This document shows, one piece after another, positions 33,909 to 43,058 of a stretch of DNA of 64,000 bases (position 1 is the stretch's first letter; each line of letters begins with the position of its first letter). The stretch comes from Microbacterium phyllosphaerae (GTDB taxonomy: Bacteria > Actinomycetota > Actinomycetes > Actinomycetales > Microbacteriaceae), in assembly GCF_017876435.1 (NCBI RefSeq), contig NZ_JAGIOA010000001.1:1674001-1738000 (forward strand), given 5' to 3'. Both the position numbers and the translations under genes were made by a program. The notes beneath the pieces were generated by a model. The model was not told the DNA's origin. It did no database searches and was given only the letters and a program-made list of their open reading frames with translations.

Positions 33909-35792
33909 TCAGGCGAGCAGCTGGTGGCGCGCGAGGTCGCGGTACAGCGGCGTCGACTCGACGAGTTCTCCGTGCGTGCCCTGACCGACGACGACGCCGT
34001 CCTGCAGCACGACGATGAGGTCGCTGTCGACCACGGTCGACAGCCGGTGCGCGATCACGATGAGCGTGCGGTCGGTCGAGACCGCATCGATCGCCTCGCG
34101 CATGCGCTGCTCGTTGACCCCGTCGAGCGAAGAGGTCGACTCGTCGAGCAGCAGGATCGGGGCGTCGGTCAGCAGTGCGCGCGCGATCGCGAGGCGCTGG
34201 CGTTCACCGCCCGAGAGCATGACGCCGTCTTCGCCGACGGGGGCGGCGAGCCCGAGCGGATTGCGCTCGAGCACATCACCCAGGTTCACGGCGCGCAGCA
34301 CCTTCTCGCACTCGGCATCCGAGGCGTCGGGTGAGGCGAGTCGCAGGTTGTCCGCCAGGGTTCCCGCGAGCGTCGGCGCATCCTGTTCGACGTAGCCGAA
34401 CTGGGCGCGCAGCTCGTCTCGAGGGTAGGTGCGGGCGTCGTGCCCGTAGAGGCGGATCGAGCCGCCGGTGGGGTCGTAGAACCGCTCCACGAGCGACAGG
34501 ATCGTGCTCTTGCCGGCACCGCTGGGGCCGACGAGCGCCACGCGGGAGCCTCGTGGCACCGCGAACGACACTCCGCGCAACACCTCGCGCTCGGGCGTGG
34601 GCGTCGCCTCGTCAGCGGACTCGAGGTGCGCGTCGGCGAGCAGCGTCTGCGCCTCCTTGGCAGCGGCCTGGCGGGCGGCGACCACGTTCTCGGGATACCG
34701 GAAGCGCACATCGCGGAACTCGATCGCCGGAGCTGCGGGGTCGGGGGCATCGCGCGAGATGGATGCCGCGGTCTCAGCGTCGTCCTGCGTCTCGGTCGGC
34801 AGGTTCAGCACCTCCTGGATGCGGCCGAGCGCGCCGAGCGCCTGATTCACCGATGTGATCGCTCCGAAGGTGGTGGCGAGCGGCATCACGAGCATGAACA
34901 GGAACATGATGAACGTGATCAGCGAGGCGATCGTGATCGCGCCGGCCGCGACGCGGAAGCCGCCGACGCCGAGGACCACGAGCAGCGACACCTGAAGGGC
35001 GACACCCGCGATGGGCACGACCAGCGACGAGATCTTCGCGATCCGCACGCCGATGCCGTAGGCCTCGGACGCGAGCGTCGACACCGACTCCGTCTCGCGC
35101 TCGGTGGCGCCGGAGGCACGCACGGTGCGGATCGAGCCCACGGCCCGCTCGACGCCCGAGGCGAGCTCGCCGACCTTCTCCTGCTGTGCCGTCGAGGCGG
35201 TGCGGATGCGGCCGCTGAGTGCGGTGACGACGACGACCGAGATGCCGATCACGATGACGATGAGCAGGAGCAGCACCGGGTCGATCACGAGCATCGCGAT
35301 CAGGGCGCCGAGGAACAGGATCGCGCTGCCGACGGCATCCGCGAGTCCCTGGGTGAGGACGGCGTAGAGCAGCGTGGTGTCGGTGCCCACCCGCGAGACG
35401 AGGTCTCCGGTGCGACGAGCGTCGAACTCGCTGATCGGCAGCTGCAGGATGCGCGAGATCAGCTTGCGTCTGCTGGAGTACACGACGGCGGTGCCGGTGC
35501 GCTGCAGAAGGTAGTGCTGGTAGCCCGAGATGATCGACGAGACCACCACGAGGCCGACGAGCACCCACACGAGGATGCCGATGCCCTCTTCGGACTGCAC
35601 GGCTTCGATGACCTGTCCGACGAGCAGCGGCTGCGCGAGCGATGCGGCAGCGCCGAACACGCTGAGCACCGCGACGACGATGAGCGTGCGCTTGTGCTCG
35701 AAGAGGAAGGGGAGGAGCTGGCGGAAAGTGGCGCGCGGACCATCCTGCGGCGCGCCGCGTCCGCGTCGGCGTGACGTCGCCGTGCTGGACAT
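33909..35792 (-). CDS. ABC exporter (fused membrane and ATPase domains)
   Basis: This 627-residue half-transporter has a type IV exporter membrane domain (six helices, about residues 25-330) and an ATPase domain (about 370-627). Motifs are Walker A G-P-S-G-A-G-K-S-T, Q-loop Y-V-E-Q-D-A, signature L-S-G-G-E-R-Q-R and Walker B I-L-L-L-D-E-S-T-S. A longer upstream frame reaches back through the HTH gene region. The ATG at 35792 is chosen because family similarity begins right after it. It probably homodimerises; cargo (drug, lipid or peptide) is unknown. Confidence 0.9.
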   Translation of the reverse strand: MSSTATSRRRGRGAPQDGPRATFRQLLPFLFEHKRTLIVVAVLSVFGAAASLAQPLLVGQVIEAVQSEEGIGILVWVLVGLVVVSSIISGYQHYLLQRTGTAVVYSSRRKLISRILQLPISEFDARRTGDLVSRVGTDTTLLYAVLTQGLADAVGSAILFLGALIAMLVIDPVLLLLIVIVIGISVVVVTALSGRIRTASTAQQEKVGELASGVERAVGSIRTVRASGATERETESVSTLASEAYGIGVRIAKISSLVVPIAGVALQVSLLVVLGVGGFRVAAGAITIASLITFIMFLFMLVMPLATTFGAITSVNQALGALGRIQEVLNLPTETQDDAETAASISRDAPDPAAPAIEFRDVRFRYPENVVAARQAAAKEAQTLLADAHLESADEATPTPEREVLRGVSFAVPRGSRVALVGPSGAGKSTILSLVERFYDPTGGSIRLYGHDARTYPRDELRAQFGYVEQDAPTLAGTLADNLRLASPDASDAECEKVLRAVNLGDVLERNPLGLAAPVGEDGVMLSGGERQRLAIARALLTDAPILLLDESTSSLDGVNEQRMREAIDAVSTDRTLIVIAHRLSTVVDSDLIVVLQDGVVVGQGTHGELVESTPLYRDLARHQLLA

Positions 35793-35869
35793 GCGGAACC
35801 TCGTTCTGAAAGGGGTAGTTCGACCGTACTTCGTGCAGGGCCGATTTCTGTGGATGGGCTGTATGCGCC

Positions 35870-36076
35870 TCAGCGCTTGCCGAACCGGCGGTGCGCGGCC
35901 TGCTTCGTCACGCCGAGTGCGCTCGCGATCGCCTGCCACGAGTACCCGAGGTTGCGCGCGCGGCGCACCTGGGCCTCCTCGGAGCGGGCGAGCTCGGTGC
36001 GGAGCGCCGCGAGGCGGTGGAGCTCGGAGAGCGGTTCGCCTCCGTTGGCTTGTGCCAGAGCTGTCTCGATCGTCAT
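35870..36076 (-). CDS. Small helix-turn-helix protein
   Basis: A 68-residue protein consisting of a polar helix rich in Arg, Ala and Glu and a C-terminal HTH (residues 45-66, [22 protein letters not shown]). This form is common upstream of transporter genes in actinobacteria. A GGAGG ribosome site precedes the ATG. Two copies of GTCAA-N6-TTGAC cover its own promoter, so it is probably autoregulated. It is codirectional with the ABC exporter 77 bp downstream and may control it. Confidence 0.8.
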   Translation of the reverse strand: MTIETALAQANGGEPLSELHRLAALRTELARSEEAQVRRARNLGYSWQAIASALGVTKQAAHRRFGKR

Positions 36077-36090
36077 GATGGGCCTCCGGC

Positions 36091-36134
36091 GTCAATCATT
36101 GTTGACTCGTCGGGTTTTGTCAATTCATGTTGAC
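36091..36134 (-). promoter_or_regulatory. Double palindromic operator on the promoter of the small HTH gene
   Basis: Two 16-bp copies of GTCAA-N6-TTGAC lie at 36091-36106 and 36119-36134, 28 bp apart. On the minus strand a promoter TTGACA (36118-36123), 17 bp, AATGAT (36095-36100) runs through both, so one copy covers the -35 and the other the -10. The same block lies about 35 bp before the divergent carboxypeptidase gene. Confidence 0.7.
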
Positions 36135-36169
36135 GCGCGCTGCCGCGTTCGCGGTGCGAGACTGGGCGG

Positions 36170-37201
36170 ATGCTGGCTGCACCGAAACCCAAGCCCGGCG
36201 ACAGAGTCGCCGTTCTGTCACCCGCGTTCGCGGCGCCCGCCGTCGCGCCGGCGATCCACGCGCAGGCGATGCGAAGGCTCCAGGACCTCACGGGGCTGAT
36301 CCCCGTCGAGTATCCGACGACGCGTCAGCTCGATGCGAGCCCCGAGGCCCGCGCCGCCGACGTGAACGCGGCCTTCGCCGACCCCGGTATCCGCGCGATC
36401 CTCGCGACGATCGGCGGCGACGATCAGATCCTCGTCGTGCCCCACCTCGACGCCGCGCTCGCCCAGGCCGATCCCAAGCCCTTCCTCGGCTACAGCGACA
36501 ACACGAACATCCTCAACTGGCTCTGGCAGCACGGCGTCACCGGGTACTACGGCGGGTCCACCGCCGTGCATCTCGGCCCCGGCCCCGCGGTCGACGACGT
36601 GCACCTGCGGTCGCTGCGCGCTGCGCTGCTCGACGGCGGCACGGTCGAGATCACGGAACCCGGCGAGTCGGAAGACAACGGAAGACGCTGGGAAGATCCC
36701 CTTGCGCTCACCGAGTACGGCGATCGCACCCCGACCGAGGAGTGGTCCTGGTCGGGTCCGGACGTACGCGTCGAGGGGCGCACATGGGGCGGATGCCTCG
36801 AGTCCATCGACGCGCTCGCCCTCGCCGACCGGCTGCCCACCACATATGACCTGCGGGGCCGCATCCTGCTGCTCGAGACGAGCGAGGAGCGTCCGCCCGC
36901 GAGCTGGGTCGGTCGGTGGGTGCGCGGGCTCGGAGAGCGCGGCATCCTCGATGCCGTCGCGGGTGTCGTCGTCGCGCGTCCGCCCGTGAGCGACTTCGAG
37001 TTCCTGCCGTCGCGCGAAGAAGCCGATGCCCTTCGCGCGGCGCAGCGCGACGTCGTGGTCGAGACGGTGTCGCGCTACAACCCGGATGCCGTGGTGTGCG
37101 TCGGAGTGCCCTTCGGCCATACGCGACCCCAGTGGATCCTGCCGTACGGCGGCACGATGACCCTCGACGGGGCCGCGCGTACGGTCACCGCCTCGTACTG
37201 A
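36170..37201 (+). CDS. LD-carboxypeptidase, peptidase family S66 (MccF-like)
   Basis: A 343-residue serine peptidase of the LdcA/MccF family. The nucleophile is Ser109 in L-G-Y-S-D-N-T, and the catalytic Glu and His are expected in the C-terminal half (L-L-E-T-S-E-E near 228 and P-F-G-H-T near 303). LdcA trims the terminal D-Ala of murein tetrapeptides during recycling, while MccF inactivates microcin C-like peptides. Length and the N-I-L-N-W-L segment favour the MccF side, so self-protection or peptide detoxification is an alternative to wall recycling. It is the only gene on its transcript. Confidence 0.85.
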   Translation: MLAAPKPKPGDRVAVLSPAFAAPAVAPAIHAQAMRRLQDLTGLIPVEYPTTRQLDASPEARAADVNAAFADPGIRAILATIGGDDQILVVPHLDAALAQADPKPFLGYSDNTNILNWLWQHGVTGYYGGSTAVHLGPGPAVDDVHLRSLRAALLDGGTVEITEPGESEDNGRRWEDPLALTEYGDRTPTEEWSWSGPDVRVEGRTWGGCLESIDALALADRLPTTYDLRGRILLLETSEERPPASWVGRWVRGLGERGILDAVAGVVVARPPVSDFEFLPSREEADALRAAQRDVVVETVSRYNPDAVVCVGVPFGHTRPQWILPYGGTMTLDGAARTVTASY

Positions 37202-37224
37202 GCTCTACGGCCCACCCCGAGCAC

Positions 37225-37264
37225 GCGAAAGGGCGGCACCCCCGAGGAGGTGCCGCCCTTTCGC
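37225..37264. terminator. Strong bidirectional terminator
   Basis: A perfect 16-bp stem (GCGAAAGGGCGGCACC and its complement) closes an 8-base loop. The A-rich left side and T-rich right side make it work in both directions between the convergent carboxypeptidase and MHS transporter genes. Confidence 0.85.
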
Positions 37265-37277
37265 ATGAGGCGACGTG

Positions 37278-38738
37278 TCAGAGTTCGACGGCCGCCGCGA
37301 CTCCGAGGTCCTCCTCGTAGTCGTTGTCCTTCGTCTCCTTGGAGAGGAGCAGCGCGATGAACGTCAGCACTCCCATCGCCGACAGGTAGAGACCGACGAG
37401 CCACGGGGCGCCGTCGCCGAGTTCCCAGAGCCACAGGGCGATGAGCGGGGCCACGGCCGCGCCGAGGATCGACGAGACGTTGTACGAGATCGCGGAGCCC
37501 GTGTAGCGGACGTTCGTCGGGAAGAGCTCCGGAAGCAGCGCGCCCATCGGGCCGAACGTCGCCCCCATGAGCATGAAGCCGAACACGAGGAACGCCTGCG
37601 CGAGCGCGCCGGTGAACTTCGGGTCCATCGCGGGGAGCAGGAAGGCGTTGAACGTGAAGCCGAACACGATGATGAGCCCGGTGACCCACAGGAGCAGCTT
37701 GCGGCGACCGATCGAATCGGCGATCGGCCCGGAGAGCAGGGTGAAGATGCCGAAGAACACCACGCCGACGATCTGCATCAGCACGAAGTCGGTGTAGGCG
37801 AACCCGAGGCCCGGATAGAACTGCGCGGCGAACGCCGACGCATCGAAGTCCTTGCCCGTCGCCTCGGCGGCGGCCTGCGCGGCGGCGGACGCCGTCTCGA
37901 GGGTGGCCGGCTTCGTACCGTACGCGAGGGTGAAGTTCGTCATCAGGTAGAAGAGCACGTAGGTGGCCAGCATGATGAACGTGCCGAGGATGAGCTGCTT
38001 CCAGTGATGACGGAAGACCGTCGCCAGCGGCAGCTTGCGGATCGCGCCCTTCTTCTCGGCCTTCTTGAACGTGTCGGACTCGACGAGCTTCAGTCGCACC
38101 CACAGCCCGATGATGACCATCACGGCCGAGAACAGGAACGGGATCCGCCAGCCCCACGACAGGAACGCCTCGGACTTGAGCGCCGGGTTCTCGGCGTGCG
38201 GCAGCAGCCAGTTGATCCCGAGGAAGAGGAAGTTGGCGATGATGAAGCCGAGCGGTGCACCCAGCTGCGGGAACGTGCCGTACCAGGCGCGCTTGCCCTT
38301 GGGCGCGTTCTCGGTGGCCACCAGCGCGGCCCCCGACCACTCGCCGCCGAGCGCGAAGCCCTGAGCCAGACGCAGCAGCAGGAGGAACAGCGCGGCCCAC
38401 CAGCCGATCTGCTGGAACGTGGGGAGCAGGCCGATCACGAACGTGGCGATGCCCATCGTCAGCAGGGAGGCGACGAGCGTCGCCTTGCGTCCGAACTTGT
38501 CGCCGAAGTGGCCGAAGACGACCGCACCGATCGGGCGAGCGACCATCGCGGCGCCGAACACGGCGAACGACGACAGCAGTGACGTGGTGTCGTTTCCGGT
38601 GGGGAAGAAAAGCACCGGGAAGACGAGGACGGCCGCGGTCGCGTACGCGTAGAAGTCGTAGAACTCGATCGTGGTGCCGACGAGGCTCGCCGTGATGACG
38701 CGCGAGCGCGGATTCGCGGGCGCTGTGGTCGTACTCAT
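37278..38738 (-). CDS. MFS transporter, metabolite:H+ symporter (MHS) subfamily
   Basis: This 486-residue permease has twelve predicted membrane segments. The MHS signature after helix 2 (A-R-P-I-G-A-V-V-F-G-H-F-G-D-K-F-G-R-K) is clear, and the N-terminal G-T-T-I-E-F-Y-D-F-Y motif is characteristic. Relatives import shikimate, proline/betaine, alpha-ketoglutarate or citrate by proton symport. An insertion of about 30 residues rich in Ala in the middle (near 285-315) is longer than usual. The ATG at 38738 begins at the conserved part. It appears monocistronic; substrate unknown. Confidence 0.9.
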   Translation of the reverse strand: MSTTTAPANPRSRVITASLVGTTIEFYDFYAYATAAVLVFPVLFFPTGNDTTSLLSSFAVFGAAMVARPIGAVVFGHFGDKFGRKATLVASLLTMGIATFVIGLLPTFQQIGWWAALFLLLLRLAQGFALGGEWSGAALVATENAPKGKRAWYGTFPQLGAPLGFIIANFLFLGINWLLPHAENPALKSEAFLSWGWRIPFLFSAVMVIIGLWVRLKLVESDTFKKAEKKGAIRKLPLATVFRHHWKQLILGTFIMLATYVLFYLMTNFTLAYGTKPATLETASAAAQAAAEATGKDFDASAFAAQFYPGLGFAYTDFVLMQIVGVVFFGIFTLLSGPIADSIGRRKLLLWVTGLIIVFGFTFNAFLLPAMDPKFTGALAQAFLVFGFMLMGATFGPMGALLPELFPTNVRYTGSAISYNVSSILGAAVAPLIALWLWELGDGAPWLVGLYLSAMGVLTFIALLLSKETKDNDYEEDLGVAAAVEL

Positions 38739-38887
38739 ACTGCTCCTTAGATCTGCGGCCCGGTATACCAAGGCACCGAGAGATCTTACGCCTTCCTGAG
38801 CGTTTGCTGTGTGCGTGTGACGACGGCGAGGGCGGCGTGCGTAGAGTCGGACCCGACTCCGAACGCCCATCCGAGACGGGGAAGACA

Positions 38888-39385
38888 GTGACGACGAGCC
38901 TGCTGCTGATCGCAGACACCCATGTGCCCGCCCGTGCCCGACGCCTGCCAGACTCGGTGCTCCGGGCCATCGACGAGGCGGACATCGTCGTGCACGCGGG
39001 TGACTGGATCGACGTCGCGACCCTGGATCTGCTCGAGTCACGAGCGCGAATGCTCGTAGGGGTCTACGGCAACAACGACGGCCCACCGCTGCGCGACCGC
39101 CTCCCGGAGATCGCGAGGTTCACGGTCGAAGAGGTCGACGTGGCAGTCGTGCACGAGACCGGGCAGAAGCAGCGGCGCGAGGAACGCATGGACGCGGACT
39201 TCGCCGGCGTGGATCTGCTGGTCTTCGGGCACTCGCACATCCCCTGGGACACGGTCGCGCCCTCAGGGATGCGCCTGCTCAACCCGGGATCACCGACCGA
39301 TCGCCGCCGTCAGCCGGTGTGCACGATGATGACGGTCGCGATCGACGGCTCGCGGATCGACGCCGCACTGGTGCCGATCGCCTGA
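38888..39385 (+). CDS. YfcE/MJ0936-type metallophosphoesterase
   Basis: A 165-residue calcineurin-like phosphoesterase with the full metal set: D-T-H near residue 9, H-A-G-D-W near 36, G-N-N-D near 60, and G-H-S-H near 117. Such proteins hydrolyse phosphodiesters in vitro and their physiological substrates are mostly unknown. A GGGGAAG site precedes the GTG at 38888. It is convergent with the HNH gene. Confidence 0.88.
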   Translation: MTTSLLLIADTHVPARARRLPDSVLRAIDEADIVVHAGDWIDVATLDLLESRARMLVGVYGNNDGPPLRDRLPEIARFTVEEVDVAVVHETGQKQRREERMDADFAGVDLLVFGHSHIPWDTVAPSGMRLLNPGSPTDRRRQPVCTMMTVAIDGSRIDAALVPIA

Positions 39386-39408
39386 CTCGCGAGGATCACG
39401 AGCGCGCG

Positions 39409-39774
39409 TCACTCCGCCTCGCGCAGGGCGGCGAGGATCTCGGCGTAGCGGGCGAGGAAGGCGCGCTCATCCAGGCGCTTGCGTCGGAGCCACGACGTGA
39501 CCTCGTCGTTGCGCTTGCTCGCGTTGCACGATCCGCACGCGGGCACCACGTTCTCGACGGTGTAGCGACCGCCGCGGGAGATCGGCATCACGCAGTCGCG
39601 TTGCAGGGCGAGGTCGACGGCTCCGCAATATGCGCAGCCTCCCCAGGCGCCCTGCAGCCACGCCCACTGCTCCGAGGTGAGGTCGTTGTCCACCCGCGCC
39701 AGACGACCCTGACGTCGCTTCGCATAGCGGGCGCGCGCAGCGGGCGTGGGGGTGGAGAACCTTCGGCGCGGCAC
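39409..39774 (-). CDS. HNH endonuclease domain protein
   Basis: This protein of about 121 residues has an HNH fold with zinc cysteines C-A-Y-C-G and C-G-S-C, and the catalytic region D-C-V-M-P-I-S-R-G-G-x-Y-T-V-E-N-V-V-P-A-C. The first His of the usual D-H is a Cys here. The GTG at 39774 is the most downstream good start outside the beta-galactosidase gene, but no strong ribosome site is visible, so the N-terminus is uncertain. It follows the sugar operon by 37 bp on the same strand and may be cotranscribed without a functional link. Confidence 0.72.
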   Translation of the reverse strand: MPRRRFSTPTPAARARYAKRRQGRLARVDNDLTSEQWAWLQGAWGGCAYCGAVDLALQRDCVMPISRGGRYTVENVVPACGSCNASKRNDEVTSWLRRKRLDERAFLARYAEILAALREAE

Positions 39775-39811
39775 AGAGACACGGTACTGGGCGGATGCCC
39801 GTGCCTGCGCG

Positions 39812-41563
39812 CTATTCCTCTGTGTCGCCGAGAGCGAGTGCCGAGACGAAATCGGCGGTGGGGTCGAGCAGGTGCTCGAGCTCGAGCACCACGAGGCGGT
39901 TCGTCCCCGCGGAGGTCGCGGGCGCAGGCACGAAGAGCGTGCGCTGTGGGCCGTTGCGCCAGTACCGCCCGAGGAAGAACCCGTTGACGAAGGCGTAGCC
40001 CTTGCTCCACGACGCGGTGTCGAGGAAGAGGTTCGCAGGGGAGTCGAGGTCGAAGTCGGCCACCCATGCCGACGGGCCGGCCGGCCCACCGGATGCATCC
40101 GCGGGTCCGAGCACGGACCGCGCCGCGATCTCGGCCGCGATCTCCGCGACGTCCAACGGTGTCGAGTGCCACCCGGTCAGCGGAACGCCGTCGAGCGTCG
40201 GCGACCCGATGAGACCCTTCTCCTCGCCGAGACGGTGGTCGTAGTTCACCCTGCCCTGCTCCTCGACGAGGATGCTGAGGGTGCGCCCGGCCGGGATGCG
40301 CAGCACCCGGTCGTGGCGTGTGCGGGAGAGTGTTCCGACCCGCTGGCCGTCGACGCTCACCCAGCCGAGGTCGCGTACTTCGTCGAGCACGAGCTCGCCG
40401 CCCTGGCCGTCGGGCAAATCGACGTCGTAGCGGACGAGAGCGCTCAGGTGCTCGAGCTCATCGAACGTCGCCGGGGCGTCGGTGGCGGGCGCGCTCGCCG
40501 CGGCATCCGTCCAGGAACCTGCGGGGGCGAGCGGCACCGAGAACGCGGGCGAGGGCACGGCGGATTCCGGACGCTCGTCGGGCACGGGTGCGTACTTGGC
40601 GATCACGTCGCGGAAAGCGAAGAACTTCGCGGTCGGGTCGCCGGCTTCGTCGAGCGGAGCGTCGTAGTCGTACGAGGTGACGATCGGCAGGTATCGGCCC
40701 TTGTGGTTCGCGCCGTTCGTGAGGCCGAAGTTGGTGCCGCCGTGGAACATGTAGATGTTCACCGAGGCTCCGGCCGCGAGGAGCTCGTCGAGGTCGGCTG
40801 CCGCGGCATCCACGTCTGTGGTGTGATGCACGCCGCCCCACCAGTCGAACCATCCGTCCCAGAACTCCGAGCACATCAGCGGGCCGGTGGGCTGGTGGGT
40901 GCGCAGCGTGGCGAGGCGTTCGGCGCTGCGCGAGCCGAAGGATCCGGTCTTGTGCAGCTCGGGCAGGCTGCCGTCGGCGAGCATCTGGTCGGTCGGCTGG
41001 TCGACGGTGGTGAGGGGGACGGTGATGCCCGACTCACGGGTCAAGGCGACGAGCGCTTCGAGGTAGGCCTTGTCGGAGCCGTAGGCCCCGTACTCGTTCT
41101 CGATCTGCACGAGCACGACCGAGCCTCCGCGGTCGATCTGCCGCGGGGCGACGATCTCGTAGACGCGGCGCAGGTACTCGCTCACATCGGCGAGAAAGCT
41201 GGGTTCAGAAGACCGGAGCTCCCGCTCGCCGGCGGTGAGCCAGTTCGGAAGGCCGCCGTTGTGCCACTCGGCGCAGATGTAGGGGCCGGGGCGGACGATC
41301 GCATCCATGCCCTCGGCCTGGATCAGATCGAGGAAGCGTCCGAGGTCGTTCCACCCGGTGGCGTCCCATTCACCGCGCCGCGGCTCGTGGGCGTTCCAGG
41401 CGACGTAGGTCTCGATCGTGTTGAGTCCCATCAGACGGGCCTTGCGGATGCGGTCCTGCCACTGGTCCGGGTGGATGCGGAAGTAGTGGAGGGCTCCGGC
41501 GATCACCCGGTGGGGGCGCCCTGCGCGGAGGAAGTCTGTCTCGCCGATGGAGAAGGAGGTCAC
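39812..41563 (-). CDS. Beta-galactosidase, glycoside hydrolase family 35
   Basis: This 583-residue enzyme removes terminal beta-galactose. The acid/base glutamate is in C-A-E-W-H-N-G-G-L-P near residue 150 and the nucleophile in M-C-S-E-F-W-D-G-W-F near 230. The catalytic barrel covers about 1-320, and beta-sandwich galactose-binding domains follow. No signal peptide is present, so it acts on imported galactosides. The GTG at 41563 is preferred; an in-frame ATG at 41605 lies within a strong RNA hairpin. It is the last sugar gene of the LacI-controlled operon. Confidence 0.9.
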   Translation of the reverse strand: MTSFSIGETDFLRAGRPHRVIAGALHYFRIHPDQWQDRIRKARLMGLNTIETYVAWNAHEPRRGEWDATGWNDLGRFLDLIQAEGMDAIVRPGPYICAEWHNGGLPNWLTAGERELRSSEPSFLADVSEYLRRVYEIVAPRQIDRGGSVVLVQIENEYGAYGSDKAYLEALVALTRESGITVPLTTVDQPTDQMLADGSLPELHKTGSFGSRSAERLATLRTHQPTGPLMCSEFWDGWFDWWGGVHHTTDVDAAAADLDELLAAGASVNIYMFHGGTNFGLTNGANHKGRYLPIVTSYDYDAPLDEAGDPTAKFFAFRDVIAKYAPVPDERPESAVPSPAFSVPLAPAGSWTDAAASAPATDAPATFDELEHLSALVRYDVDLPDGQGGELVLDEVRDLGWVSVDGQRVGTLSRTRHDRVLRIPAGRTLSILVEEQGRVNYDHRLGEEKGLIGSPTLDGVPLTGWHSTPLDVAEIAAEIAARSVLGPADASGGPAGPSAWVADFDLDSPANLFLDTASWSKGYAFVNGFFLGRYWRNGPQRTLFVPAPATSAGTNRLVVLELEHLLDPTADFVSALALGDTEE

Positions 41564-41584
41564 GATGAGGTGCTTTCGATGGGG

Positions 41585-41617
41585 AGGGCCGGACGGGGAG
41601 AGCATCCCCGTCCGGCC
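41585..41617 (-). terminator. Intra-operon hairpin after the binding-protein gene
   Basis: GGGCCGGACGGGG and CCCCGTCCGGCCC form a perfect 13-bp stem with a 7-base loop, 11 bases after the stop of the binding protein and before the beta-galactosidase start. No T-tract follows. It probably attenuates readthrough or protects the 3' end of the upstream message. Confidence 0.7.
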
Positions 41618-41628
41618 CGGACGTGCGA

Positions 41629-42990
41629 TTACTTGTTGACGGCGAAGCCCTGCGAGTTGCCGTACTCGACCAGCGCGTCCTGCCAGGTCACCAGCCCCTC
41701 GTTCAGGTCGGTGCCGTTCTGGTACGACTGGCCCACGGTGTCACCGAAGATGCTGTTGCCGTAGACCTGGTAGGGCAGGTAGCTCCAGCCCTCGACGACG
41801 TCGTCGGCCGCAGCCGCGAGGACCTCGTTGATCTTCTGGCCGCCGAAGTACTCGGGTGCGTCGGCGAGGAACTCCTCGCTCGAGAGCTCGGCGGTGGTCG
41901 ACGGGAATCCGCCCGACTCGAGGAAGGTCGAGATGCTGTCCTCGGAGTTGTTCAGCCACCACAGGAATCCGGCTGCGAGCTCCGGGTTCTTGCTCTGCGT
42001 GGTCACGGCCTGGCCGCCGCCGCCGTTCTCGGCGGTCGCCGGGGTACCGTCGTAGGTCGGCATCGGCGCGACACGCCAGTCACCGGCTCCGTCGGGGGCT
42101 CCGGTGATCAGGTTTCCGGGCATCCAGGCGCCGATCACGAGGGTCGCGAGGCTGCCGTCGCCGAGGGCGCGGAACCACTCGTCGCTCCAGCTGCCGTAGG
42201 GCGCGAGCAGGTCCTCCTCGACGAGGCGGTTCCAGTTCTCGGTCCACTTCTTGGAGCCGTCGTCCTGCAGGTCGATCGTGACGTCGGTGCCCGAGGTGGC
42301 GAACGGCTTGCCGCCGGCCTGCCAGATCATCGACGTCGCGAAGCCGGCGTCGCCGGTGTCGTTGGTGATGTAGGCGTTGGGGTTCGCGGCGTGGATCGCC
42401 TTGGCGGCCTCGTAGTACTCGTCCCACGTGGTCGGCACGGCGACACCGGCGGCGTCGAACACGGCCTTGTTGTAGAAGAGGGCCATGGGGCCCGAGTCCT
42501 GCGGCAGGCCGTAGATCGCATCGCCGTCGGTGACGGAGTTCCACGTCGAGGCGGTGTAGTCGTCTTCGAAGTCGGCGAAACCGTACTGCGAGAGGTCCAC
42601 GAACGCGTCGGTCAGCGCGAACTGCGGGAACGCGTAGTACTCGATCTGCACGACGTCGGGGGCGCCGGAGCCGGCCTTGATCGCGTTCTGGAGCTTGGTG
42701 TACTCCTCGTTGTTGGTGCCCGCGTTGACCACGTTCACCGTGACGTTCGGGTACTCCTTCTCGAAGGCGGCGACCTGCGCCTCGGCGGAGGGGGTCCACG
42801 ACCAGTACGTGATCTCGCCGCCCTTCTCGAGAGCCGCTTCGACCGAGTCGAACGAGCCGTCGCCGGCGGCGGAGCCGGAGCCCGAGCCTGCGTCGCCGGT
42901 GCTGCAACCGGCCAGCGCCAGCGCTGCCACGGTGCCGGCCGCGAGCACGGCGAGGGCGCGCCGTGCAGCGGGGGAGGGAAGGTGCTTCAT
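41629..42990 (-). CDS. Sugar ABC transporter substrate-binding lipoprotein (family 1)
   Basis: A 453-residue extracellular solute-binding lipoprotein. The signal ends in lipobox L-A-G-C (Cys29) and a Gly/Ser linker follows. The mature domain has the family-1 pattern I-T-Y-W-S-W-T-P near residue 60, F-E-K-E-Y-P-N-V-T-V near 75, and a C-terminal G-G-G-G-Q-A-V-T-T segment. AAAGGA precedes the ATG. It delivers a sugar, presumably a beta-galactoside given the linked GH35 enzyme, to the two permeases. No ATPase gene is present, so a shared MsiK-like ATPase encoded elsewhere probably powers import. Confidence 0.92.
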   Translation of the reverse strand: MKHLPSPAARRALAVLAAGTVAALALAGCSTGDAGSGSGSAAGDGSFDSVEAALEKGGEITYWSWTPSAEAQVAAFEKEYPNVTVNVVNAGTNNEEYTKLQNAIKAGSGAPDVVQIEYYAFPQFALTDAFVDLSQYGFADFEDDYTASTWNSVTDGDAIYGLPQDSGPMALFYNKAVFDAAGVAVPTTWDEYYEAAKAIHAANPNAYITNDTGDAGFATSMIWQAGGKPFATSGTDVTIDLQDDGSKKWTENWNRLVEEDLLAPYGSWSDEWFRALGDGSLATLVIGAWMPGNLITGAPDGAGDWRVAPMPTYDGTPATAENGGGGQAVTTQSKNPELAAGFLWWLNNSEDSISTFLESGGFPSTTAELSSEEFLADAPEYFGGQKINEVLAAAADDVVEGWSYLPYQVYGNSIFGDTVGQSYQNGTDLNEGLVTWQDALVEYGNSQGFAVNK

Positions 42991-43058
42991 TGCTGTGTCC
43001 TTTCGGGGGTGCGGTCCAGCGTCGGACCGACGTGTGCGGTGCAGAGGGATGCCGGGAG

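Noticed and set aside
41564..41605. ATG at 41605 as beta-galactosidase start
   Set aside because: The codon sits in the stem-loop of the intra-operon hairpin and adds an unconserved leader.
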